Below, piece after piece: positions 50,758-59,306 of a DNA stretch of 64,000 nucleotides (its first letter is position 1; each line of letters opens with the position of its first letter). Location: positions 7,068,001 to 7,132,000 of the forward strand of contig NZ_CP045702.1 in assembly GCF_014216315.1 (NCBI RefSeq), read 5' to 3'. This DNA is from Streptomyces finlayi. GTDB lineage: Bacteria; Actinomycetota; Actinomycetes; Streptomycetales; Streptomycetaceae. Both the position numbers and the translations under genes were made by a program. The notes under the pieces are model-generated. The model was not told where the DNA came from, searched no databases, and saw only the letters and a program-made list of their open reading frames with translations.

Positions 50758-51312
50758 GTGAGTCGAGCGAAGACGGTTCTGCGCAGAACGGCTGTCATGG
50801 CCGGTGCGCTGATGACGGCGGCGGCAGTCACGATGACGGGAGCCTCCACGGCCGCGGCCGTGGACTACTACTACGAGCTGCCGTACCCGGCGGGCGAGGC
50901 CTACACGGTCACCCAGGGACCGGAGGGCACGTACTCGCACACCGGTCCGTACAACGAGTACGCCTGGGACTTCGGGCTTCCGGCGAACTACGAGGTCTCC
51001 GCCGCGCAGGCGGGCACGATCGTCCACTCCAACTGGTCGCCGTACTGGCAGAACGGCATCGAGGTGATCATTCGGCACTCGAACGGCCAGTGCACCCACT
51101 ACGCGCACCTGAACAGGTCGTTCTACGAGCCGGGCGACTGGGTCCCGCAAGGCCGGATCGTCGGCTGGTCCGGCAGCACGGGCGCCTCCACGGCCCCGCA
51201 CCTGCACTTCCAGGTGATCAACTGCAACACCCGCGTGGGTCTGCCCGCCACGCTGCAGGGCTGGACGCCTTACACCGGGACCCGCCCGGTCAGCGTGAAC
51301 TCGTACGCCTGA
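50758..51312 (+). CDS. Secreted M23 family metallopeptidase
   Basis: Small extracellular peptidoglycan endopeptidase of 184 aa. It starts at GTG 50758 with GGCGGAG 6 nt upstream. The signal peptide has basic residues (RAKTVLRR), a hydrophobic core and an AAA end before VDYYYELPYP. The LytM zinc motifs are visible: HTGPYNEYAWDFGLP (His and Asp) and TAPHLHFQVI (HxH). YAHLNRSFYEPGDWVPQG is the conserved middle block. No cell-wall-binding domain is attached. Expected to cut peptide cross-links. Confidence 0.88.
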   Translation: MSRAKTVLRRTAVMAGALMTAAAVTMTGASTAAAVDYYYELPYPAGEAYTVTQGPEGTYSHTGPYNEYAWDFGLPANYEVSAAQAGTIVHSNWSPYWQNGIEVIIRHSNGQCTHYAHLNRSFYEPGDWVPQGRIVGWSGSTGASTAPHLHFQVINCNTRVGLPATLQGWTPYTGTRPVSVNSYA

Positions 51313-51379
51313 TCCCACCGGCCCCGCTCCGTACCGTCCGAAGGCGCCCGCACCCCTGGGTCCGGGCACCTTGCGACAC

Positions 51380-51560
51380 CTCGGAGGGACGGCTCGCCCG
51401 CCCGCTCGGCCCAGGATGGCGTAACCGCCCCGCGGACCACCGAAGACGGCGACGCGGTCCGGGGCCGCGAATCCTGCTCGACGGCCCGGTCGACGGCGTC
51501 GATGAGGTCGTCGTGCGCCGCCCGGACCGGCGTCAGCCCGGCGCGGCCCGCGTGCCCCAT
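51380..51560 (-). pseudogene. Relic fragment of an S9 family peptidase
   Basis: The minus strand reads GLTPVRAAHDDLIDAVDRAV-EQ in one frame. After a missing G at about 51473 it continues GFAAPDRVAVFGGPRGGYAI-LGRAGG in the next. This matches the region before and around the nucleophile of acylaminoacyl-peptidase-like S9 enzymes (DAVDRAVEQGxADPDRVAVFGGSYGGY). The catalytic Ser is replaced by Pro. No other part of the gene is recognisable. It is a decayed remnant under 60 codons long, unrelated in place to the intact S9 gene at 61.6-63.7 kb. Confidence 0.65.
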
Positions 51561-52252
51561 GCGGTCGTGAGTCCGTCAAGCCACGCCGGGGGGAGTTCCG
51601 CCCGCTCCCACTCCGTTCGGAGCGCCGAAGGCGCGGTGCTGAGGCGTTCGAGCACGGCGATGCTCGTGGGGGAGTGGAGGAGGGAGTAGCGGCCGTGGAC
51701 GGCGATGCGGCTGCGGGGCCCGTACTGGGCGTACAACTGGGCCAGCCGCTCCCGGTGGGTCTCGGTGAACTCCTTCAGCCTCCCGGCGTACCCGACCCGC
51801 CCCACGACGCTCATCGTGCCGAGCACCGCCGTGAGGACCTCGTCCGACACCTCGGGGTCGAGGCTCGAGGCATCGCTGAACGAGAGATAGAGCGGCGTCA
51901 CGGCGACCTTCGCGAGTTCTACGTCCATCCTGCCGACGAGGTGATGGCCCGGTGCGGCGTCGTCCCCCACCGCGTCGGACATCGCCGGACCGATGGCGCG
52001 CTCCAGGGCGCGCTCGGCGATGCGGACGAGCGCGTCGCCGACCGCCCGGGCGCCGTCGTGCCAGCCGGTGGCGTACGGCTCCCCGTTCTCGCCGGGAGGT
52101 GCGGCCGCCTTCCCTGCCTCACTGTGCGCTTCCGCGATCGCCCCTGCCTCCACGAGCGCGATCAGCTCCTCGGCCTCGTCCCTGAACACCCCCGAGCGGC
52201 TCAGGAGTTCGAAGAGGGTCTTCTTCGCGTTGAGGACGCTGGCGGAGTCCAA
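51533..52252 (-). CDS. Hypothetical protein divergent from lanM
   Basis: Mostly helical protein of roughly 240-340 aa, no known domain. Protein-like sequence is clear from LDSASVLNAKKTLFELLSRS to the end (LPPAWLDGLTTAWGTRAAPG), including LSFSDASSLDPEVSDEVLTA and RLAQLYAQYGPRSRIAVHGR. The start is uncertain. I used TTG 52252 behind AGGCAGG. The frame stays open to an ATG at 52564, but that codon lies inside the palindrome upstream of lanM and the intervening text looks non-coding. A GAGGAGG five nt before an in-frame ATC at 52282 is another oddity. It shares its upstream region with lanM and may belong to that locus. Confidence 0.55.
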   Translation of the reverse strand: MDSASVLNAKKTLFELLSRSGVFRDEAEELIALVEAGAIAEAHSEAGKAAAPPGENGEPYATGWHDGARAVGDALVRIAERALERAIGPAMSDAVGDDAAPGHHLVGRMDVELAKVAVTPLYLSFSDASSLDPEVSDEVLTAVLGTMSVVGRVGYAGRLKEFTETHRERLAQLYAQYGPRSRIAVHGRYSLLHSPTSIAVLERLSTAPSALRTEWERAELPPAWLDGLTTAWGTRAAPG

Positions 52253-52544
52253 CGGGTGCCTGCCTATCTCAGCGGTGTTGATCGTGTCCTCCTCGTCGGC
52301 CCGGATCCGGTGCTCGGGGCGGGACGCGGCGCGCTCGTCCCGCCCGCCGTGCCTCGGCTGTGTGGCGTCCGGCGGGCGCTGCCCAGGTCTCAAGTCTCCA
52401 CGAAACGAACGGTCATCGCCGCACCTGGGCTCCTCGGAGCGTCCCGCGTGTCCGTACGGCGACCGGAAGCAGGGCCCTTCGCCGTCGGACGGGCCGCGCC
52501 CCCTCCCGTACTCCTCGCCTTCGGCGTCGCGGCGGTACGGAAAA

Positions 52545-52565
52545 CATGGGGGGCTGTTCCCCATG
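52545..52565. promoter_or_regulatory. Palindromic site CATGGGG-N7-CCCCATG upstream of lanM
   Basis: Perfect 7-bp inverted repeat with a 7-nt spacer (GGCTGTT), 72 bp before the lanM start. The identical arms and spacing recur before the SARP gene (59526-59546). The two-fold symmetry fits a dimeric HTH regulator such as the LuxR-type protein in this locus. Confidence 0.62.
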
Positions 52566-52637
52566 CGCAGGCTCTGCCCTCCGTACCAGGATCGGCCACG
52601 GCGCCGAGCGGTCGGCCCGGGTCACGGAGGAGGGACG

Positions 52638-55600
52638 ATGGCGGCGGAGGCAGGACGGATGCGGGACGGGGCTTCGCTGTCGGCGGCCGGACGCTGGTGG
52701 GAGGCCGGGCTGGTCTGCGGTGAAGAGGGTGGAGAGCGGCCGGACTGGGCGGCGCTGGCGGAAGAGGTGTCGGACACCGCACCCGAGAAGGCCGTGGCCC
52801 CGGCGGGGGAGTATCCCGGGCTGAGCGGGTTCGAGTGGGTGCTGCGGCCGTTCACCGTCTGCGCGGCGGAACGGCTGGAGCGGGGCGTGTCGGAGCAGGC
52901 GCGGAGGCTCGTGGACATGACCGCCGTACGAGGCGACCTGGAGCGGCAGCTCAGCGGCAGGCTTGCACGGGCGGCGGCCCGGACACTGGTGCTCGAGCTG
53001 CACGAGGCGCGGACCGCCGGACGGCTCGACGGGGAGGACACGCACGCCCGCTTCCGGGACTTCCTGGGACGCACCGCGTCCCGGAGCGGCCTGGCGGCAC
53101 TGCTGGCCGACCGGCCGGTGCTGGCGCGGATCGTGGGGCGGGCGGCGCTCGACGCGGCGGACGCGCTGGCCGAGGCGCTGGAGCGTCTGGCGGACGACCA
53201 TGCGCTTTTGACCACCGGCCTCCTGAAGGATTCCGGTGCGGGCCCGGGGCTGCTCACGGGTATCGAACCCGGCGCCGGCGACGGGCACCAGGGCGGGCGG
53301 AGCGTGATGCTGCTGCGCTTCGCCGACGGGACGCGACTGGTGTACAAGCCCCGGCCGCTCGCCGCCCACCGCCACTTCAACGCCCTCGTCACCTGGTTCA
53401 GCCGGCAGCCCGGCTCCGTGGATCTCCGGACCCTGCGGCTGCTCGACCGGGGTACCTACGGGTGGGTGGAGTTCGTTGCCGCGCACTCGTGCGTCCGTGC
53501 CGCGGACGTCGAGATGTTCTACCGGCGCCAAGGCGCACTGCTGGCACTGCTGCACCTCCTCGACGGGACCGACCTGCACCACGAGAACCTGATCGCCGTC
53601 GGCCCCCACCCGGTGCTGGTCGACGTGGAGACCCTGTTCCATCCCCCGCTGCCGGGCGCGGCCACGGAGGACCCGGCCGCCCGCGCACTCCATGACTCCG
53701 TGTACCGGGTGGGGTTGCTGCCGCAGCTTCTGGTGGGCGACGACAGTGCCATGGACGTGTCCGCGGTCGGTGGAGGGCGCGAGGCTGTGTCGCCCGTGGC
53801 CCGGGCGGACTGGGACGACGCCGGCACCGACCGGATGCGCCTGGTGCGCAGGGCCGGGACATTCGGTGAGTCCGCCAATCGTCCACACCTGGAAGGCGGC
53901 GAGCCCGTCGAGCCGGGAGCCCACATCGAAGCGCTGTGTGCCGGCTTCCGCGCCGGGTACACGGCGATCAGCTCGGCCAGGGACGAACTGCTCCACGAGT
54001 CGGGCCCGTTGCGGGCGTTCGCCGAGGACACGGTGCGCGTGGTGATGCGTCCCACCTGGGTCTACGGCACGCTGCTCGACGAGTCGACCCACCCCGGTCT
54101 GCTGAAGGACGCGGACGCACGGCAGCGGGTCCTGGAGACCCTGCGGACCGAGGTGTTCGGCCCTCTCCTCGTGCCAGGCCTGGTCGATGAGGAGATCGCC
54201 CAGCTCTGGGCGGGGGACGTGCCCCTGTTCACCGCCCGCCCCGGTGGGGACCGGCTGTGGGGCGCGCCCCAGCGGCCGACGGCCGGGCGCGCCGACCGGC
54301 CCGGACTCGCTCGCGTCGAGGCCAAACTCACCGCGCTGAACACGGTGGACCGACAGGATCAGGAGTGGATCGTGCGGGCCGCGATGTCGACGACCTCCCG
54401 TACGCCCGCGCACCGGCCGGCCGCGGGCCGACGCGCTCGTACGGCGGACCGTGCCCCGGAGCCGGAGCGGCTGCTGTCCGCGGCCCGGTCCGTAGGGGAC
54501 CAACTGGTCTCCCTCGCCTACCGCGAAGGCGCACGCAGCAACTGGATCGGTCTGGAGCTCCTGGACGACCGCTACTGGCGCATCGGCCCGATGCCGGCCG
54601 ACCTGGCCGGCGGCTACACCGGACCCGCGCTGTTCCTCGCCCAGTTGGCCGCCCTCACCGGGGCCGCACACTACGCGGAGGCAGCCCGTACCGCCCTGGC
54701 GCCGGTGCCCGGGCTGCTCGACGCGCTGCGCGCCCGGCCCACGGACCTCGGCGCGGTGGGCTCGGGAGCCTTCTCCGGCCTGGGGGGCATCGCGTACGCG
54801 CTCGCCGGGGCAGCACGGCTGCTGGACGATCCCGAGGTCGGATCATGGGCGTCCGCCATGCTGCCGCTGGTCGGAGCGGCGGCCAGCGCCGAGGGTGAGC
54901 TCGGGGTGGGCTCGGGTGTCGCCGGTGGGCTCGCCGTCCTGCTGGCCACCCACCGGGACGGCGTCGGAACGGGCGAGGCAGGGCAGGAGGCGTGGCGAGC
55001 CGCGCGCGTCTGCGCCGACCGGTTGGCTGCCGTCGATCCCACGTCGCTCCGGCGGGATTTCACCACAGGGGCCGCCGGGGTCGGATGGGCCCTCCTGCGA
55101 TACGCCGAGGCGGAGGCCGAGGGCGGCGCAGGGACCGGGGGCGAGGCCGCCGAGCGGTACAGGGTCGCAGGGCTCTCCGCGCTCCGGGTGGCAGTCGGCG
55201 GCTGGACCGACGGCGAGCCGGGACCCGACGGCGGCCGGGGACCCGACGGCGGCCCGGAGGCCGGTCGGGGAGCGCCGGGCAGGGGCCACGGGGGAGCCCC
55301 TGCCCATGCGCCGGCCGGTGAGGAGGAGGACGGCGCACGGGCCTCGGCCTGGTGCCGGGGACGGGCCGGCGTCGCGCTTGCGGTGCTGGACGCGCCGGGC
55401 GCGCTGGAAGACCCGCAGCTCGCGGCCTGGTCCCGCGGGACCGCCGAGGAGCTGGGCCGGGACCGGGCCGTCCCCGACGACAGCCTGTGCCACGGCGAGG
55501 CCGGACTGTGCGAACTCCTGGGCCACGGAGCGCTGCCGGAGGCACGCCCGCACTGGATCCGCCGGGCCGGAGCGCTTCTGGCGTCCGTCGAGGAGACGGG

Positions 55601-55799
55601 TGCCCGGAGCGGGGCCCCGGACGGCGTCGCACACCCCGGCCTGCTGACCGGGCTGGCAGGAATCGGGCACGGCCTTCTCCGGGCAGGGTTCCCGGACAGC
55701 GTTCCCTCCGTGCTTCTCCTGGGGCCGTCCGGACCTGGGCCCGACCCGAAGGACGCGCCGCCCTGGGCCTTGTCCGCCACCGGACTGCCCGCCCGCTGA
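52638..55799 (+). CDS. lanM: Class II lanthipeptide synthetase LanM
   Basis: Bifunctional RiPP enzyme of 1,053 aa that dehydrates Ser/Thr and forms thioether rings. The N-terminal DUF4135 dehydratase domain has a kinase-like active site: RLVYKPR, DLHHEN (312-317) and VDVETLFHP (Asp329, Glu331). The C-terminal LanC-like cyclase has GYTGPALFLAQLAALTG, SGLGGIAYALAGAARLL, and the zinc ligands Cys906 (WCRGRAG), Cys951 and His952 (SLCHGEAG). A Gly/Pro/Asp-rich insertion of about 40 residues lies just before Cys906. ATG 52638 follows GGAGGAGGG. No peptidase-transporter domain is fused. The precursor gene lies 118 bp downstream. Confidence 0.93.
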   Translation: MAAEAGRMRDGASLSAAGRWWEAGLVCGEEGGERPDWAALAEEVSDTAPEKAVAPAGEYPGLSGFEWVLRPFTVCAAERLERGVSEQARRLVDMTAVRGDLERQLSGRLARAAARTLVLELHEARTAGRLDGEDTHARFRDFLGRTASRSGLAALLADRPVLARIVGRAALDAADALAEALERLADDHALLTTGLLKDSGAGPGLLTGIEPGAGDGHQGGRSVMLLRFADGTRLVYKPRPLAAHRHFNALVTWFSRQPGSVDLRTLRLLDRGTYGWVEFVAAHSCVRAADVEMFYRRQGALLALLHLLDGTDLHHENLIAVGPHPVLVDVETLFHPPLPGAATEDPAARALHDSVYRVGLLPQLLVGDDSAMDVSAVGGGREAVSPVARADWDDAGTDRMRLVRRAGTFGESANRPHLEGGEPVEPGAHIEALCAGFRAGYTAISSARDELLHESGPLRAFAEDTVRVVMRPTWVYGTLLDESTHPGLLKDADARQRVLETLRTEVFGPLLVPGLVDEEIAQLWAGDVPLFTARPGGDRLWGAPQRPTAGRADRPGLARVEAKLTALNTVDRQDQEWIVRAAMSTTSRTPAHRPAAGRRARTADRAPEPERLLSAARSVGDQLVSLAYREGARSNWIGLELLDDRYWRIGPMPADLAGGYTGPALFLAQLAALTGAAHYAEAARTALAPVPGLLDALRARPTDLGAVGSGAFSGLGGIAYALAGAARLLDDPEVGSWASAMLPLVGAAASAEGELGVGSGVAGGLAVLLATHRDGVGTGEAGQEAWRAARVCADRLAAVDPTSLRRDFTTGAAGVGWALLRYAEAEAEGGAGTGGEAAERYRVAGLSALRVAVGGWTDGEPGPDGGRGPDGGPEAGRGAPGRGHGGAPAHAPAGEEEDGARASAWCRGRAGVALAVLDAPGALEDPQLAAWSRGTAEELGRDRAVPDDSLCHGEAGLCELLGHGALPEARPHWIRRAGALLASVEETGARSGAPDGVAHPGLLTGLAGIGHGLLRAGFPDSVPSVLLLGPSGPGPDPKDAPPWALSATGLPAR

Positions 55800-55800
55800 C

Positions 55801-55871
55801 CGTGGCAGCAGGAAGCCACGCAGCTCCTGGACCGCACCACCAGGCACACCGCACAACCAGGCACACCGCAC
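55801..55871. repeat. Hairpin and 15-bp direct repeats between lanM and precursor
   Basis: CGTGGC-AGCAGGAA-GCCACG forms a small hairpin at 55801-55820. CCAGGCACACCGCAC then occurs twice (55840-55854 and 55857-55871), at a 17-bp period. The hairpin could attenuate read-through from lanM into the precursor gene. Confidence 0.6.
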
Positions 55872-55917
55872 CACCGCACAGCTCGGCACGACCACCACTC
55901 CCGCGGACGAAGGACGA

Positions 55918-56127
55918 GTGAGGACCATGCAGATCAGTGACTCGGTGAGATACGCAGACGGCGGCGCAGGCTCGGAGACCGCGGCCCAGGACCACCCGGT
56001 GGGCGAGGTGACACTCGGGGCGAGCGGGGCGCTGGGGCTGCGCAGCCGCATGCTCGGAACGGGGAACGCGGGTACTGCGCCCTTCATGGACACGCCCTTC
56101 ACCACCGCGACCGTGCCGTTGTGCTGA
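55918..56127 (+). CDS. Lanthipeptide precursor peptide (LanA candidate)
   Basis: Peptide of 69 aa (GTG 55918) or 66 aa (ATG 55927). The leader-like first part is hydrophilic (MQISDSVRYADGGAGSETAA, then QDHPVGEVTLGASGALGLRSR). The C-terminal 25 residues read MLGTGNAGTAPFMDTP then FTTATVPLC. The only Cys is the last residue, and the tail has six Thr but no Ser, so one thioether ring, for example Thr65-Cys69, is the maximum. It directly follows lanM in the same direction and ends before a strong terminator. No double-Gly cleavage motif is seen. The match to lanM is by position and composition; I do not recognise a named family. Confidence 0.78.
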   Translation: MRTMQISDSVRYADGGAGSETAAQDHPVGEVTLGASGALGLRSRMLGTGNAGTAPFMDTPFTTATVPLC

Positions 56128-56143
56128 CGGGAGGACGCTCACG

Positions 56144-56211
56144 TCACCCGGTGCCGGGTGAGGGATGACGCCCTGACGGAGCGAGCGAGGGCCGGGGTCT
56201 CCCCGGCCCTC
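56144..56211 (+). terminator. Palindrome and terminator after precursor gene
   Basis: A near-palindrome TCACCCGG-TG-CCGGGTGA (56144-56161) is followed by a perfect 11-bp stem GAGGGCCGGGG-TCT-CCCCGGCCCTC (56187-56211). The second is a good terminator; the first could be a terminator half or an operator for the LuxR gene downstream. Confidence 0.72.
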
Positions 56212-56246
56212 TGCCATGAGCCAAAAGGAGCAAGTAACCTGCGCTC

Positions 56247-59200
56247 ATGCGGGCGACGTCGTCGGTCATCGTGGGTCGGGAAGCCGAGATCGGGCTGCTG
56301 GACGAGGCCCTGGCAGGTGTCAGGAGAGGAGCGGGACGAGCGGTGTTCCTCGTCGGCGAGGCGGGGATCGGCAAGTCCCGCCTGGCAGGCGAGTGCGCCC
56401 TTCGCGCGTACGGCCTGGATGTGCCGGTGCTGCGCGGCCGGGCGACGTCCACCGGGCTCGTCGTGCCCTTCCGGCCGTTGATCGAGGCGCTGTCCTCGCG
56501 GTTCCGGGCCGCGGGTGCCCCGGACGATCCGGAACTCGTCCCCTACCGCCCGGCCCTGGCCGGTCTGGTTCCGGAGTGGCGGGCCGGCGCGGTGGCGCCC
56601 GGATATGCGATCTCGCTGGTGGAACTGGCCGAGGCCCTGCTCAGACTGCTGGCGGTGCTCGGCCGCGAGCAGGGCTGCGTCATTCTGCTGGAGGACCTGC
56701 ACGACTCCGACACCGAGACGATCGCGGTCGTCGAGTACGTCGTCGACAACCTGGCGGACCTGCCGGTGCTGCTGGTCGGCACGCTGCGACCGGACCCCGG
56801 TCCGGCGCTGGACCTCGCACTCGCCGCGGAACTCCGCAACACCGCCTCGCTGCGGGAGTTACGGCCGCTGGACGAGGCAGCGGTCCGGGACATGGTCGAC
56901 GCGTTCCTGGACGCCGGACCTGGTGAGGTGCCTCCGGCCGCCCACCGGTACCTCTCCCAGCGGGCGGGAGGCAGTCCCTACCTGGTGGAGGTCCTGCTGG
57001 CCGACATGCTGGACACGAGACGGCTGAGCAGGGCGGACGGCCGGTGGGAACTCGACGATTCGGGGGAGGTGGCGGTGCCGACGGGCGCGGTCCGTAGCTG
57101 GGCGCGCCGACTGGACCGGCTCGACGAGCCCGTCCGCGAACTCGTCCTCATCGCGGCCACCCTCGGCGGCAGGTTCTCCGTCGGAGCCCTGAGGTCGGTG
57201 ACCGGGCTGGACGACCGGGCGCTGTTCGCGCATCTACGGGCGGCCTCGGAAGCGGGGATCATCGCTCCGGACGGTGCCGCGCACGACCACTACACGTTTC
57301 GCCACGTCCTGACGGCTGACGCGCTGAAGGCCTCACTACCGCCCGCCGAGCAGGCCGCGCTGGCCCGGCGCTCGGCCTCGGCCATCGAGGAGTCCGTCGG
57401 CGCACTCTCCGGCGAGGAACGCCAACTGGTGGCCACCCTGCGGTTGGCGGCGGGTGAGAACGCCGTGGCGTCCCGGCAGTTCGCCCAGGTCGGACGGCAG
57501 ATGCTGGATGCGGGGGCGTCGGGCTCGGCCGCCGTACTGCTGGAGCGCGCCCGGGGACTGGCGGCCGAGGAGGAACGGGACGAGATCACGGTGCAGTTGG
57601 CGATCGCCCAGGCCGAATCCGGGCGGCTCGACGCGGCGTCCGTGCTGCTCGACGACCTGCCGCCGACGCCCGCCGGGTCGCAGGCCGCGGAGGACAGGGC
57701 CCAGGCCCACACGCAGGTCGCATGGGTCGCGACCATGGCGGAGCAGCAGAAGGAGGCGCGCCGCCACATACGGGCGGCCCGCGCCCTGTTCGGGGCCGAA
57801 CCGCGCCCGGAGCAGGAAGCGGCGCTCGTGGTGGTCGAGGGTCATCTCGCGCTGCTGCCGGAGCAGCGCGGTGCGGGTGAGGGGCGTGGCCCGGAGGGTC
57901 GGTCCCGTCCGGACGGTCGTGAGCTGCTGAAGGCGGCGGAACGTTCCGCCCGGGGCGCCGCGCTCACCGCGGAACAACGCGGCCGGCCCGTGGTGGCCTG
58001 CCAGGCGTGGCAACTCCTCGCCCTGCTGTCCAGGGAGCGGGGCTTCGACGAGGCCGACGCCTGCCTGGTCCGGATGCTGGCGGTCGCCGAGAAGCACCGG
58101 CTCGCGGCGTCCCGGGCCGAGGCGCTGGTGCGGCTCGGCACCAACGCGTTCATGCGGACGGGCGAGGCGACCCAGTTGGAGACCGCGCGCGCGGCGGCTC
58201 ACGAACTCGGCTCGCTGGTCCTGCTCCAGACGGTCGACGGGCTGCTCGGCATGCAGAGCGTGCTGGGTGGGCGGTGGGACCGCGCCCGCAGGATCGTCGA
58301 AGGGTCCGTCGAAGCCAGCGCCCGCCTCCAGAACCTGTCGGCGCACCGCTATCTGCTCCTGGTGGACGCCGTGCTCGCAGCGCACCAGGGGCGGACCCGC
58401 GAGCAGGAACGGGCCCTGGCCCGGTTCCGCCGGGCGGGCGGTGAGGAGTCGATGCTCGTCCCTCTGCAGCGCGGACTGTGCCAGGCCGTGGGCGCACTGA
58501 TGGCGGAGGACCGGGAACGCGCGACTGCGGAGCTGGACGCGGCATTGGCCTGGGAGCGGGAGAACCCGAGTTTCTTCTATCTCAGCGGCCGGTACGGGCT
58601 GCGCCCCCTGCTGCGGATCCTTGACGCCGGAGCCGACTCCCACTCCAGCTCCAGCGCCGACTCCGAGGCTGAGGGTGTCTACGGCGACGGCGGCCGGGAG
58701 GCGTATCAGGAGGCGCTTGCCTCGCCTGGCGGCCAACTGGCCTGGAACCGGATGTTCCTGGGCATGGCCGATGCGGTGCTGCGCGGAAGGGACGGCGACG
58801 TGGACGGCGCGCGGCGCGCGGTGGAGGAGACCGGCCGCACGGCGGCGGTGGTGTTTCCGCAGGTGTGGCACCTCACCTTGCGACTGACGGCCGAGGCGGC
58901 GCTCCGAGATTCCTGGGGTGAGCCGGTCACGTGGCTGCGGACCGCGGAGGAGTACTTCCACGAGGCGGGCGTACAGCCGGTGGCCGGGGCCTGCCGTGCC
59001 GCCCTGCGACAGGCGGGGGTCAGCGTCCCGCAGCGCAGGGGCGGTCGGGAACTGATCCCCGCCGAGCTGCGCAGCGTGGGCGTCACGCCGCGCGAGTACG
59101 AGGTGTTCGTACTGCTCGCGGAGCGGCCCGGTAACCAGCAGATCGCGCAGCGTCTGTTCATCTCCCCCCGGACGGTGGAGAAGCACATGGCGAGCCTGAT

Positions 59201-59306
59201 GGCCAAGACCGGTTGCGTGGCCCGCTCGGCGCTGTGTGCGCTGTCGGCGGAGCGGGCCGAGGAGCAGAAGGGTTCGGGGACCACCGCACGGGTGCCACCG
59301 GCGTGA
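56247..59306 (+). CDS. LAL-type LuxR family regulator with AAA ATPase domain
   Basis: Large ATP-binding regulator of 1,019 aa. Walker A is GEAGIGKS (37-44) and the Walker B region is CVILLEDLHDSDTET. A long TPR-like helical middle follows (SAAVLLERARGLAAEEERDE, QVAWVATMAEQQKEARRHIR). The C-terminal LuxR HTH (about 945-1000) is VTPREYEVFVLLAERPGNQQ then IAQRLFISPRTVEKHMASLM. Codon 205 is TTA (56859-56861), so translation should depend on the bldA tRNA. TAACCT lies 6 nt before the ATG, suggesting a leaderless mRNA. It is placed to control the lanthipeptide genes. Confidence 0.9.
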   Translation: MRATSSVIVGREAEIGLLDEALAGVRRGAGRAVFLVGEAGIGKSRLAGECALRAYGLDVPVLRGRATSTGLVVPFRPLIEALSSRFRAAGAPDDPELVPYRPALAGLVPEWRAGAVAPGYAISLVELAEALLRLLAVLGREQGCVILLEDLHDSDTETIAVVEYVVDNLADLPVLLVGTLRPDPGPALDLALAAELRNTASLRELRPLDEAAVRDMVDAFLDAGPGEVPPAAHRYLSQRAGGSPYLVEVLLADMLDTRRLSRADGRWELDDSGEVAVPTGAVRSWARRLDRLDEPVRELVLIAATLGGRFSVGALRSVTGLDDRALFAHLRAASEAGIIAPDGAAHDHYTFRHVLTADALKASLPPAEQAALARRSASAIEESVGALSGEERQLVATLRLAAGENAVASRQFAQVGRQMLDAGASGSAAVLLERARGLAAEEERDEITVQLAIAQAESGRLDAASVLLDDLPPTPAGSQAAEDRAQAHTQVAWVATMAEQQKEARRHIRAARALFGAEPRPEQEAALVVVEGHLALLPEQRGAGEGRGPEGRSRPDGRELLKAAERSARGAALTAEQRGRPVVACQAWQLLALLSRERGFDEADACLVRMLAVAEKHRLAASRAEALVRLGTNAFMRTGEATQLETARAAAHELGSLVLLQTVDGLLGMQSVLGGRWDRARRIVEGSVEASARLQNLSAHRYLLLVDAVLAAHQGRTREQERALARFRRAGGEESMLVPLQRGLCQAVGALMAEDRERATAELDAALAWERENPSFFYLSGRYGLRPLLRILDAGADSHSSSSADSEAEGVYGDGGREAYQEALASPGGQLAWNRMFLGMADAVLRGRDGDVDGARRAVEETGRTAAVVFPQVWHLTLRLTAEAALRDSWGEPVTWLRTAEEYFHEAGVQPVAGACRAALRQAGVSVPQRRGGRELIPAELRSVGVTPREYEVFVLLAERPGNQQIAQRLFISPRTVEKHMASLMAKTGCVARSALCALSAERAEEQKGSGTTARVPPA
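56859..56861 (+). other. In-frame TTA codon in the LuxR regulator
   Basis: GAG TTA CGG within SLRELRPLDE, codon 205. TTA is very rare in Streptomyces and is read by the developmentally controlled bldA tRNA. I noticed no in-frame TTA in lanM, the precursor or the SARP gene. Confidence 0.85.

Noticed and set aside
51993..52637. N-terminal extension of lanM by about 215 codons
   Set aside because: The extension is antisense to the hypothetical gene, crosses the palindrome, and a strong GGAGGAGGG ribosome binding site marks ATG 52638.
52638..56127. Class III or class V lanthipeptide system
   Set aside because: The synthetase has a DUF4135 dehydratase and LanC cyclase in one chain without a Ser/Thr kinase plus lyase, which defines class II.
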